In this document: positions 16,142 to 23,503 of the stretch, in pieces
How positions within the stretch are numbered: the first letter of the stretch is position 1
Layout of the letters: each line of letters opens with the position of its first letter
NCBI GenBank assembly: GCA_964528085.1
Contig: CAZGRE010000011.1
Coordinates: 1-38,701 of the forward strand
Reading direction: 5' to 3'
Origin: B2-G16 sp964528085
Lineage (GTDB): Bacteria > Bipolaricaulota > Bipolaricaulia > UBA7950 > UBA9294
DNA: 38,701 nucleotides
The notes under the pieces: model-generated
What the model saw: the letters and a program-made list of their open reading frames with translations, nothing else
Databases searched by the model: none
What the model was told of the DNA's origin: nothing
Position numbers and translations under genes: made by a program

Positions 16142-17372
16142 GGACGTGGTCATCACCGGCCTCGGGCCGATAACCCCGATCGGGACCGGGAAGGAACCGT
16201 TCTGGGAGGGGCTGAAGAGCGGGTTAAGCGGGGTCAAGCGGGTCGATGACGCCGTCGACCTCGAGGGGATCGACGTCAAGATCGGGGCTCCTGTCCTCGA
16301 CTTCGACCCGCTCGAACACATGGACCGGAGGAGGGCGCGGCGGATCGACCGTTCGGCCCAGTTCAGCCTCGTGGCGACGAAGCTCGCCCTGGCCGACGCC
16401 GGTCTCGATCCGGAGAATCTCGATCCGGATAGGGTCGGAGTCATCGCCGGGAGCGGGATCGGGGGGCTGGAGACGATGTCGACGAACTTCAAGTCCCTGT
16501 TCGAGCAAGGGCCGCGGCGGGTCAGCCCGTTCTTCATCCCGCGGGTGATGCCGAACGCCGTCGCCGGCGAGATCGCGATCGAGTACGGCCTGCGCGGTGC
16601 GAACTTTGGGGTCGTGTCGGCCTGCGCGAGTTCGGCGCACGCGATCGGTATCGCCGCTGAGCTGATCCGCTCGGGGTTCATCGACATCGCCATCGCCGGA
16701 GGGGCGGAGGCCGTCCTCCTCCCGATCACCTACGCCGGGTTCACCCAGATCGGCGCGCTATCGAAGCGGAACGAGGAGCCTTCCCGCGCGTCGCGCCCGT
16801 TCGACCGCGACCGCGATGGGTTCGTGATCGGGGAGGGGGCAGGGATACTGATCCTCGAGGATGCGAAGCTCGCCCGCGACCGCGGGGCGAGGATCTACGC
16901 TGAGCTTGCCGGGTTCGGAATGAGCGACGACGCCTACCACATAACCGCACCTCCCCCTGACGGGGCCGGGGCAGCGGCCGCGATCAGGATCGCCCTCTCC
17001 CGCGCCGGTGTCTCACCGGATGAGATCGATTATATAAACGCGCACGGTACATCTACCCCGCTCAACGACCGGTCGGAGACGGCGGCGATAAAGCTCGCGC
17101 TGGGGGATGCCGCCTACCGGGTCAAGATCAGCTCGACGAAATCGCAGATCGGGCATCTCCTCGGCGCGGCCGGGGCGGCGGAGGCGATCGCAACCCTACT
17201 CGCCATGGAGAACTCGTTCATACCGGCGACCATAAACTATGAGAACCCCGATCCTGAATGTGATCTGGATTACACACCGACTCCGACCGAGATGAGGATC
17301 GATCTCGCCCTCTCCAACTCGTTCGGGTTCGGCGGCCAGAATGCGGTACTTCTATTCAAGCGCAGGGACTAA
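16134..17372 (+). CDS. fabF: 3-oxoacyl-[acyl-carrier-protein] synthase II
   Basis: 412 residues, the usual FabF length. Condenses malonyl-ACP with acyl-ACP in fatty acid elongation. Catalytic triad: Cys164 in VVSACASSAHA, His304 in NAHGTSTPLND, His341 in KSQIGHLLGAAGA (with Lys336). The C-terminal SNSFGFGGQNAVLLF is also typical. AAGGAGG precedes the ATG, inside the end of atpC. Its stop overlaps the stop of convergent pheS by 3 nt, so no terminator separates them. No other fab gene is nearby. Confidence 0.97.
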   Translation: MPRDVVITGLGPITPIGTGKEPFWEGLKSGLSGVKRVDDAVDLEGIDVKIGAPVLDFDPLEHMDRRRARRIDRSAQFSLVATKLALADAGLDPENLDPDRVGVIAGSGIGGLETMSTNFKSLFEQGPRRVSPFFIPRVMPNAVAGEIAIEYGLRGANFGVVSACASSAHAIGIAAELIRSGFIDIAIAGGAEAVLLPITYAGFTQIGALSKRNEEPSRASRPFDRDRDGFVIGEGAGILILEDAKLARDRGARIYAELAGFGMSDDAYHITAPPPDGAGAAAAIRIALSRAGVSPDEIDYINAHGTSTPLNDRSETAAIKLALGDAAYRVKISSTKSQIGHLLGAAGAAEAIATLLAMENSFIPATINYENPDPECDLDYTPTPTEMRIDLALSNSFGFGGQNAVLLFKRRD

Positions 17373-18376
17373 AACTGAGCGAGGAAGCGGAGATCGTTCG
17401 TCAGGAACGTGCGGATGTCATCGATTCCGTAGCGGAGCATCGCCATCCGCTCAAGCCCGAGGCCGAACGCAAACCCGGTTACCCTCTCCGGGTCGTAGCC
17501 GACCTCGGTGAGGACGGCGGGGTCGACCATCCCCGCGCCCATGATCTCGAGCCAATCCCTCGCCCCCGGGGCCTTGATGTGAACCTGGACCGACGGCTCG
17601 GTGAACGGGAAGAAATCCCCGGAGAAGCGCATATCGTACCCTTCGCCGAAGAACTCCCGTGTGAACAGCTCAAGGACGTACTTCAGGTTCGCAAGCGACA
17701 GCCCCTCCTCGACCCAGAGGAGCTCGACCTGATGGAAGACTGGGGAGTGGGTCGCATCCTGGGCGTCCCTCCGGTAGCAGCGGCCGGGGCAGATCACCCG
17801 GACCGGGGGGGAGGTCCCCTTCATAACCCGGATCTGGACCGGGGAGGTATGCGGCCTGAGGAGGTGGGTATCGTCGATGTAGAAGGTATCCCATTCATCG
17901 CGCGCCGGGTGGTCGGGCGGGATGTTAAGCGCCTCGAAGTTGTAATACTCCGTCTCGATCTCCGGCCCTGTCGCAATGTCGAACCCCATCCGGATGAATA
18001 TCGACTCGATCTCGCGCTGGACGATCGTCAGCGGATGGAGATGTCCCAACCCCCGATAGACGCCGGGGAGGGTGACATCGACCCGCTCGCTCGCCAACCT
18101 CTCCTTAAGGAGCGTCCCGGCGAGCTCTCCCTCCCGGGCCGCTACGGCCTCGGTCGCCCTCCGCTTGAGATCGTTCAGGAGGCTTCCCGCCTCGGCACGA
18201 GACCCGGGATCGATCTCGCCGAGCATCTTGAACAGCCGGGCGATCTTCCCCTTCCTACCGAGGAACTCGACGCGGAACGCCTCGAGCCCCTTCGGATCGG
18301 TGAGGCGGGGGAGCCGCCCCTCGAGATCGCGGCGGATCTCATCTATCCGATTACGGAGTGAATTTAGGTCATCCAT
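17369..18376 (-). CDS. pheS: Phenylalanine-tRNA ligase alpha subunit
   Basis: 335 residues, bacterial-type PheS, the catalytic subunit of the (alpha-beta)2 enzyme that charges tRNA-Phe. Seen: N-terminal coiled coil (LNSLRNRIDEIRRDLEG), FLGRKGKIARLFK, then class II motifs including LLRPHTSPVQIR, RCYRRDAQDATHSPVFHQVE and C-terminal FAFGLGLERMAMLRYGI. The pheT gene, usually directly downstream, is absent; fabF converges here instead. The ATG has no Shine-Dalgarno but lies 10 nt after a perfect TATAAT, so the mRNA may be leaderless. Confidence 0.96.
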   Translation of the reverse strand: MDDLNSLRNRIDEIRRDLEGRLPRLTDPKGLEAFRVEFLGRKGKIARLFKMLGEIDPGSRAEAGSLLNDLKRRATEAVAAREGELAGTLLKERLASERVDVTLPGVYRGLGHLHPLTIVQREIESIFIRMGFDIATGPEIETEYYNFEALNIPPDHPARDEWDTFYIDDTHLLRPHTSPVQIRVMKGTSPPVRVICPGRCYRRDAQDATHSPVFHQVELLWVEEGLSLANLKYVLELFTREFFGEGYDMRFSGDFFPFTEPSVQVHIKAPGARDWLEIMGAGMVDPAVLTEVGYDPERVTGFAFGLGLERMAMLRYGIDDIRTFLTNDLRFLAQF

Positions 18377-18386
18377 TTAGAAACGG

Positions 18387-18415
18387 ATTATAGCGACCGG
18401 ATTTTTCATTGACAA
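18387..18415 (-). promoter_or_regulatory. Promoter of pheS (probably leaderless)
   Basis: Minus strand: -35 TTGTCA (18415-18410), 17-bp spacer, -10 TATAAT (18392-18387, perfect). Ten bases separate the -10 from the pheS ATG at 18376, so transcription starts within a few bases of the start codon. The -35 overlaps the divergent promoter's -35 by five bases. Confidence 0.7.
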
Positions 18416-18438
18416 TGAACTTTCCGCGCGGGTATCCT
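18409..18438 (+). promoter_or_regulatory. Promoter of the M24 aminopeptidase gene
   Basis: Plus strand: -35 TTGACA (18409-18414, perfect), 18-bp spacer, -10 TATCCT (18433-18438). Leader about 43 nt, ending in AGGGGAGGAAG before the ATG at 18488. It shares the heptamer TTGACAA with the pheS promoter. Confidence 0.55.
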
Positions 18439-18487
18439 CCCTACCGGCTCGGCGATCGCGCGGAGCGTCGATCGAAAGGGGAGGAAG

Positions 18488-19576
18488 ATGACGGATTATG
18501 CCGGTAGACGGAGGGCCACGATCGAGGCGGTGGATGAGGAAGCGTTCATCGCGCTCAACCTCGAGGGATCGGACCGGGCGAGCATCCGTTACCTGACCGG
18601 TTTCACCGGCGAAGGGGCGCTCATCCTGACCGATACGCGTAGTCTTCTGTTGACCGACTCCCGTTACACCGAACAGGCGAAGCGGGAGGTACCCGATCTT
18701 GAGATCGAGGAGACGCGGACCTGGACGAAGGAGGGATTGATAGAGGCCCTCGCCGGGATGGGGGTTGCCCGCGTCGGGGTCGCCTCAGCCCGGATCAGCT
18801 ATCACTGGTTCAAAGAGCTCGAGAAATCCGGGAAGGTCATGCCGGTAGCGATAGACGACCCCGTCGCAGAGCTGCGGAAGATAAAGTCGGCCGAGGAGAT
18901 CGCAGCCCTCAAGGAGGCGGCGCGGATCGCCGAGGACGCCCTCTCCCGCCTCCTCGATGAGATCAAGGTCGGAATGGACGAAGCGGAGATCGCCCTTCGG
19001 CTCGAGTGGCTGGTCAGGGAGGGGGAGGCAGAGGGGGTGGCGTTCCCGTTCGACGTATCAGCCGGGGAGAACACGGCCCTCAACCATTACAATCCGTTCA
19101 CCGGCCGGCGAGCCCTGCAACGAGGGGATCTCCTCCTGTTCGACTTCGGGGCGTGCGTGGACGGATATCGATCCGATATCACGCGGACGTTCTCGGTCGG
19201 GAGACCGTCGGAGGAGGCGGAGCGGATCTACCGGGCCGTCCTCGACGCGAACGCGGCCGCCATCGCCGGGATCAAGGCCGGGATGAGCGGGGTGGAGGTC
19301 GATGGTATAGCCCGCGACTCGATAGCCGCTGCCGGCCACGCCGAGCACTTCGGCCACGGCCTCGGTCATGGGATCGGCCTCGAGGTGCACGAGCACCCAT
19401 ACCTCTCCCCGCGGAGCAAGGATACGCTGGCGAGTGGGATGACGGTCACGATCGAACCCGGGATCTACATCCCCGGGTTCGGCGGGGTGAGGATCGAGGA
19501 CGACGTCGTCATCACCGACAGTGGGTGTGAAGTGATAACGGCGTTCCCCAAGGACCGTTTGATCGAGGTGGGATAG
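18488..19576 (+). CDS. M24B family aminopeptidase (Xaa-Pro type)
   Basis: 362 residues, the size of Xaa-Pro aminopeptidases/prolidases (PepP/PepQ). An N-terminal creatinase-like domain (about 1-130, with RYLTGFTGEGALIL and LLTDSRYTEQA) precedes the pita-bread catalytic domain. The five metal ligands are recognisable: Asp in LLFDFGA, Asp in YRSDITRTF, His in GHGLGHGIGLEVHE, Glu in TIEPGIYIPG and Glu in VRIEDDVV. It removes N-terminal residues before proline or splits Xaa-Pro dipeptides in the cytosol. A strong Shine-Dalgarno (GGGGAGGAAG) precedes the ATG. A lipoprotein gene starts at the next base after its stop. Confidence 0.93.
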   Translation: MTDYAGRRRATIEAVDEEAFIALNLEGSDRASIRYLTGFTGEGALILTDTRSLLLTDSRYTEQAKREVPDLEIEETRTWTKEGLIEALAGMGVARVGVASARISYHWFKELEKSGKVMPVAIDDPVAELRKIKSAEEIAALKEAARIAEDALSRLLDEIKVGMDEAEIALRLEWLVREGEAEGVAFPFDVSAGENTALNHYNPFTGRRALQRGDLLLFDFGACVDGYRSDITRTFSVGRPSEEAERIYRAVLDANAAAIAGIKAGMSGVEVDGIARDSIAAAGHAEHFGHGLGHGIGLEVHEHPYLSPRSKDTLASGMTVTIEPGIYIPGFGGVRIEDDVVITDSGCEVITAFPKDRLIEVG

Positions 19577-20524
19577 ATGAACCCCCGTAGACTGGCGACG
19601 ATCGCCATTGTACCCTTGCTTCTCGCACTTGCCGGCTGCTCCCTTATTACCACCGGGCCGATCGCGGCCTTCAACGTCGAACCAGTCGTGATCTACGCCG
19701 GGGAGACGGTCAGGTTGGATGCGAGCCCGTCGTCGGGAAGGAGGTCGATCGTCTCGTACACCTGGGACCTCGGCGACGGGAGGGCGGCCTCGGGGAAGGA
19801 AGTGACGACGAGCTTCCAATCCCCCGGAACATACACGATCACCCTCACCGTCGAGGACGTGACCGGCCGGAGGGATGAGGCAGAAGAGGGGATCGTCGTC
19901 TACCTGCGGAGCGGGACCGAGATCTTCCATGAGGGCTTCTCCTCCGGGGAGCCGGCCCTCGGCGATTGGCCCCTCGACCCGACCTGGGCGAGTCCGGATG
20001 AGGGGGCGGTCGAGTACGTGGGAAGCGGGCCGGGATACGCCCTCCACATTCGAAGCACGAATGAGTCGTGGCACCGCCGCTATGCCGCCCTATCCCTCCC
20101 TCCCCTCCGAGCGGGGCAGAAGGTCGTCTTCTCGTGCCGCGTGATGACCCTCCAGAATCAAGACCATTCCACGTTCATCATCGTCCCGCTCCGCCGCGAG
20201 GTCGGATCGAGCGCCGGCTCCTCTCCTTATTACCGATTCACAAGCGACGGCGGGGGTTCGTACGTCCAGGAGCCGACCGCCTACGGGACCGACGTCGGGC
20301 ACCCGATCGGGTTCAAACCGGGCGTATACAACTGGCACACCTACTCGTTCTCCTATACCTCCTCCGGGTATGAGTTTGAAGTGGACGGGACCGTCTGGAG
20401 ATCGGGACCGTTGAACGTCGATATCACAGAAGGGGGAGACTGGCTCATCCTGATCGGGGAGGAGAGCGCAAGCGAATCCTGTAACGCATACTACGACGAT
20501 ATCGTAGTCAGAATCGAAGAGTGA
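19577..20524 (+). CDS. Lipoprotein with PKD domain and concanavalin-like C-terminal domain
   Basis: 315 residues. Lipoprotein signal peptide with lipobox LAGC (Cys21 would carry the lipid), so it is tethered at the outer face of a membrane. Residues about 28-108 form a PKD domain (VRLDASPSSG, then YTWDLGDGR, then GTYTITLTVED). The rest is a beta-rich region opening EIFHEGFSSGEPALGDW and ending YYDDIVVRIEE, which resembles LamG/concanavalin-like or carbohydrate-binding sandwiches seen in surface proteins. The ligand is unknown. The ATG abuts the aminopeptidase stop with GAGGTGG upstream, so the two are co-transcribed. Confidence 0.82.
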   Translation: MNPRRLATIAIVPLLLALAGCSLITTGPIAAFNVEPVVIYAGETVRLDASPSSGRRSIVSYTWDLGDGRAASGKEVTTSFQSPGTYTITLTVEDVTGRRDEAEEGIVVYLRSGTEIFHEGFSSGEPALGDWPLDPTWASPDEGAVEYVGSGPGYALHIRSTNESWHRRYAALSLPPLRAGQKVVFSCRVMTLQNQDHSTFIIVPLRREVGSSAGSSPYYRFTSDGGGSYVQEPTAYGTDVGHPIGFKPGVYNWHTYSFSYTSSGYEFEVDGTVWRSGPLNVDITEGGDWLILIGEESASESCNAYYDDIVVRIEE

Positions 20525-20562
20525 TCGCCGCTAGATCCCTCGTCCAAACGAGACAAGATAGT

Positions 20563-20589
20563 CGGTAGGGGGTGCCTTTCCTCCTACCG
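20563..20589. terminator. Hairpin after the lipoprotein gene
   Basis: Ten-bp stem CGGTAGGGGG/CCTCCTACCG with one G-T pair and loop TGCCTTT, 39 bp after the lipoprotein stop. No U-tract follows, so termination is inferred only. A second perfect stem CCTTCCC/GGGAAGG with a 5-nt loop lies at 20605-20623, shortly before mrpE. Confidence 0.35.
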
Positions 20590-20644
20590 GAATCCGGTCC
20601 CTGTCCTTCCCCACCCGGGAAGGAAGGCTCATCCTTGTCTTATC

Positions 20645-21136
20645 ATGATCGGAAGCCTCCTCGCGTTGGCAATCGTATGGGGTGTGCTCACCCACCGGGG
20701 TGAGCCTCCGTCGGTCGGGCTCGGCCTCGCCACCGCCGGATTCGCCCTGTTCATGGAACGGGCCCTCTTCCCCCATCCCCGCCCCTTCCTCCCGGCAGGG
20801 ATGCGGAGGCCTCTTTCTCTCTTCCGTTTCATCCTCCATTTGGCCGTGCGGATCATAGCTTCCACGATCCACACGTCGAGCCTCATCCTCTTCGGGAGGG
20901 AGGAGAGCCGGATCGTCGCCCTCCCCATCCGCCTCGCCGCCCCGTTCGGTCGACTCCTCCTTCTGAATGCAATCACCCTGACCCCGTCGACGATCTCCCT
21001 TCTGATCGAGGGCGACACCCTCTATGTCCATTGGCTAGGCGTGCGGAGGGGGAGGGCCGATCCGTCTCAGATCAAGGAGGGGATGGAGGCCGAGATCGCC
21101 GCCCTGTTCGGGGAGCGAAAGGGTACAGATGATTAA
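20645..21136 (+). CDS. mrpE: Mrp/Mnh antiporter subunit E
   Basis: 163 residues. MrpE/MnhE/MbhA-type subunit of a multisubunit cation/proton antiporter. Two N-terminal hydrophobic segments, then LHLAVRIIASTIHTSS and the family signature LNAITLTPSTISLLIEGDTLYVHWL. The membrane part anchors near the antiporter core, while the C-terminal part is soluble. First gene of a seven-gene cluster in the order of archaeal mbhA-H. The ATG has no well-placed Shine-Dalgarno (a GGGAAGGAAGG stretch is 17 nt upstream within a hairpin), so the start or its control deserves attention. Overlaps the next gene by 8 nt. Confidence 0.9.
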   Translation: MIGSLLALAIVWGVLTHRGEPPSVGLGLATAGFALFMERALFPHPRPFLPAGMRRPLSLFRFILHLAVRIIASTIHTSSLILFGREESRIVALPIRLAAPFGRLLLLNAITLTPSTISLLIEGDTLYVHWLGVRRGRADPSQIKEGMEAEIAALFGERKGTDD

Positions 21137-21386
21137 ACCGGTCGAGATCGCCATCCTTATCAGCATCGCAGCGATCCTCACCCGCCTCTGGCGCGGTCCG
21201 ACCGCCTGGGATCGCCTCCTCGCATACAACTCCGCCGCAAACCGGATCGTATCGATTCTCGCCATCACGGCCGTCGGCTCACAACAGAGGGCGTTCCTGG
21301 ACATCGCGGTCGTCTACGCGGCCCTCAGCTTCCTCGGCGTGGTGGTACTGGCACGATTCCTGGAGCGGGGAGGGGGGTTCCGATGA
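21129..21386 (+). CDS. mrpF: Mrp/Mnh antiporter subunit F
   Basis: 85 residues, three membrane helices, matching MrpF/MnhF/MbhB. The family phrase LWRGPTAWDRLLAYNS follows the first helix and is followed by two more hydrophobic stretches (IVSILAITAVG and IAVVYAALSFLGVVVLARFL). Starts inside mrpE and its stop overlaps the next gene as ATGA. Confidence 0.93.
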   Translation: MIKPVEIAILISIAAILTRLWRGPTAWDRLLAYNSAANRIVSILAITAVGSQQRAFLDIAVVYAALSFLGVVVLARFLERGGGFR

Positions 21387-21670
21387 CAGCCACCCTGCTC
21401 ATCTATCTCGGTGCTGCCCTGATCCTGATCGGGACGGTCGGGATCATCCGGTTTAAGGACGTCTACTCCCGTCTGCAGGCGAGCGGGGTCTCCGACAACG
21501 TCGGGATCACGATCCTCCTCACCGGCCTGATCATCCGCGGAGGGTGGGAGACCCATGACTGGACCATCCTCCTCCTGATCGGTCTTACCCTCGCCACGAA
21601 TCCGGTCGCCACTCACAGCATCGCAAAGAGCGCGTTCGTGCAACATCACGCGGAGAGGAAGGAACGATGA
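21383..21670 (+). CDS. mrpG: Mrp/Mnh antiporter subunit G
   Basis: 95 residues with three hydrophobic helices, matching MrpG/MnhG/MbhC. Typical phrases are TVGIIRFKDVYSRLQASGV and LTLATNPVATHSIAKSA. ATGA overlaps with genes on both sides. Small structural subunit of the antiporter membrane arm. Confidence 0.93.
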   Translation: MTATLLIYLGAALILIGTVGIIRFKDVYSRLQASGVSDNVGITILLTGLIIRGGWETHDWTILLLIGLTLATNPVATHSIAKSAFVQHHAERKER

Positions 21671-22443
21671 TTGCAAGGACCGCCCTCTTCCTCCTCCTTC
21701 CGATCGTCGCTTCGATCGCCCTTACGCAACGGCGGCGTGTAGCGGCCCTGATCGGGATGGGACTGTTCAGCCTCGTCCTCTCTTCCGTCTACGTCCTCCA
21801 GAACGCGCCCGATGTCGCAATGACAGAGGCGACGATCGGCGCAGCCCTCGTCACCACGATCTACGTCCTCGCCATCAGAAGGACGGGTAGATTGATCGTC
21901 GTGGCCGACGAGGCGCCGCGGCTCCTAGAGCGGAAGGGAGAGAGCCTCGTCGGCCTGGAATACGATATCCTCAACGGGTTCGCCCGGGAGCTCGGTCTCG
22001 ACCTCTCCGTGCGATTCGTACCCCGCCAGGCTGTAAAGGAGGCCCTCCTCGCCGGGGAGGCCGACATCGCCGCCGGTGGGATCGTTCGCAAGAGCGACCC
22101 GCGGTTTTACGCTACGCGCGGCCACCTGAAGACGGCCCTCATCCGGATCCATCGCGGAACCGGCTCATCGCCAGAGGAGGGATACGAGGGGTACTTTTCG
22201 GATCTCCTCTCCTCGGTGAAAGGAAGGGAGGATCTCGCAGCGACCCTCGACCTGGCGCGGTTCATGGAGGTCATGCACAACGACCTCACCGATTTTAGGA
22301 TCGAGCGGCTCCCGGAAGGACGGGAGTATTCCTTCCTCGTCTCAAGGGAGAGGGAGGATCTCTACGTGAAGCTCGAGGCATACCTGAACGACCTGGCGAG
22401 CCGAGGCGACCTCGATGAGATGATCGAAAGGAACATGCAATGA
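21667..22443 (+). CDS. MbhD-type (DUF4040) antiporter subunit fused to a solute-binding-protein-like domain
   Basis: 258 residues in two parts. Residues 1-72 form three membrane helices with the MbhD/MrpA-C-terminal signature LQNAPDVAMTEATIGAALVT. From about 74 the protein becomes soluble and resembles a type-2 periplasmic-binding (SBP_bac_3) domain: LIVVADEAPRLLE, VGLEYDILNGFARELGLDL, EALLAGEADIAAGGI, and near the end YSFLVSREREDLYVKLEAYLNDLASRGDLDEMI, which is the usual SBP_bac_3 ending. It is shorter (about 185) than the usual 220. Normal MbhD subunits stop after the membrane part. Positive charges (QRRR between helices 1 and 2, RRTGR after helix 3) would put the extra domain on the cytoplasmic side. 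ATGA overlaps bind it into the operon, so it is likely a true subunit. Confidence 0.82.
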   Translation: MIARTALFLLLPIVASIALTQRRRVAALIGMGLFSLVLSSVYVLQNAPDVAMTEATIGAALVTTIYVLAIRRTGRLIVVADEAPRLLERKGESLVGLEYDILNGFARELGLDLSVRFVPRQAVKEALLAGEADIAAGGIVRKSDPRFYATRGHLKTALIRIHRGTGSSPEEGYEGYFSDLLSSVKGREDLAATLDLARFMEVMHNDLTDFRIERLPEGREYSFLVSREREDLYVKLEAYLNDLASRGDLDEMIERNMQ

Positions 22444-23138
22444 AGAGGCTCTCATTCCCACTGATCTGTCTCCTACTCACCGCTTCATTCTGCTTTCTCA
22501 TCGCACAGTCGATCCGGCTCCCGGGGCAACAGGAGACCCCCTCATACGTCGGTGAGCTGGCGGAGAGGACCGGTGCTTTAAACCTCGTCGCCTCGGTCTA
22601 TCTCGACGGGCGCCTGTACGATACGATCTTCGAGCTTCTCGTCTTCTCCGTCGCCGTTCTGGGAGTCAGGTTCTACCTCTCCGAGCGGAGGTCGTCCCAT
22701 CGACCGGCCCCGATCCCCGAATCGCATGTCGTCCGCGCCTCGGCCGAAGCCCTGTTCCCGTTCCTCCTCCTCCTCGGGGTCTATCTGACGGCCTACGGCC
22801 ACCTCTCGCCCGGCGGTGGGTTTACCGGCGGGACCGTCGCCGCGAGCGGGCTGATGCTCTGCACCATCGCCATCGGCGCCACCGCCGTCGGAAGGCGGAT
22901 CCGGCAAGCGACGCTCGAACGCCTCGAATGGGGGCTCCCGGCTGCGGTCATCGTCCTCGCCATCCTCCCCGTCTTTCTCGGGAAGACCCCCCTGGCGGCG
23001 CTCTTCCCCGGGAGGGGAGGAGGAGGGCTGTTCGCCAGCGGTTCGATCCTCGTCTATAACCTCCTGATCGGGCTGAAGGTGTTCATCGGAGCGTGGGTCG
23101 TCGTCCACGGGTTCATCGAGCATCGGGGGGAGATATGA
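22440..23138 (+). CDS. mrpB: MbhE-MrpB fusion antiporter subunit
   Basis: 232 residues combining two Mbh subunits. Residues 1-80 resemble MbhE (one helix, then LNLVASVYLDGRLYDTIFE and a second helix). Residues about 90-232 are MrpB/MnhB/MbhF: FPFLLLLGVYLTAYGHLSPGGGFTGG is the family signature, followed by further helices and the end KVFIGAWVVVHGF. MrpB is part of the sodium/proton module membrane core. ATGA overlaps with both neighbours. Confidence 0.92.
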   Translation: MKRLSFPLICLLLTASFCFLIAQSIRLPGQQETPSYVGELAERTGALNLVASVYLDGRLYDTIFELLVFSVAVLGVRFYLSERRSSHRPAPIPESHVVRASAEALFPFLLLLGVYLTAYGHLSPGGGFTGGTVAASGLMLCTIAIGATAVGRRIRQATLERLEWGLPAAVIVLAILPVFLGKTPLAALFPGRGGGGLFASGSILVYNLLIGLKVFIGAWVVVHGFIEHRGEI

Positions 23139-23503
23139 CCGCTCCGATCAGCGGTGTGAACGCGGCCATCGCCCTGTTCGGAATCGGCCTCCTCGCGCTC
23201 GCGCTCAGAAAGGACCTGATCATGAAACTCCTCGCCCTCGGGCTGATCAATTCGAGCACGATCCTCTTCCTCGTTTCGATCCGCTTCTCCGTGACGGCCG
23301 TCATCCCGATCCTCCCGGTGAGGGGCGCCGCCATCGTCTCCGATCCCCTCCCCCAGGCGATCGTTCTGTCAGCGATCGTCATCAACTTTGCGATACTCGC
23401 CCTCGCCTTGGTGTTCGTCATGATCCTCGTCGAACGCTATCACACCACGGACTCAGAGCGGATCGAACGCGAGGTCGCAGCCGAGGAGGAGATGGGAGAA
23501 TGA
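23135..23503 (+). CDS. mrpC: Mrp/Mnh antiporter subunit C (NuoK-like)
   Basis: 122 residues with three helices, the NuoK/MrpC/MbhG subunit. Seen: ALFGIGLLALALRKDLIMKLLALGLINSS at the start and DPLPQAIVLSAIVINFAILALALVF, the family signature. The C-terminus is acidic. Starts as ATGA over the mrpB stop and ends with ATGA into mrpD. Confidence 0.94.
   Translation: MTAPISGVNAAIALFGIGLLALALRKDLIMKLLALGLINSSTILFLVSIRFSVTAVIPILPVRGAAIVSDPLPQAIVLSAIVINFAILALALVFVMILVERYHTTDSERIEREVAAEEEMGE

Noticed and set aside
19058..20074. 338-codon minus-strand frame across the aminopeptidase and lipoprotein genes
   Set aside because: Antisense shadow; low-complexity Arg/Asp/Pro-rich translation without domain features.
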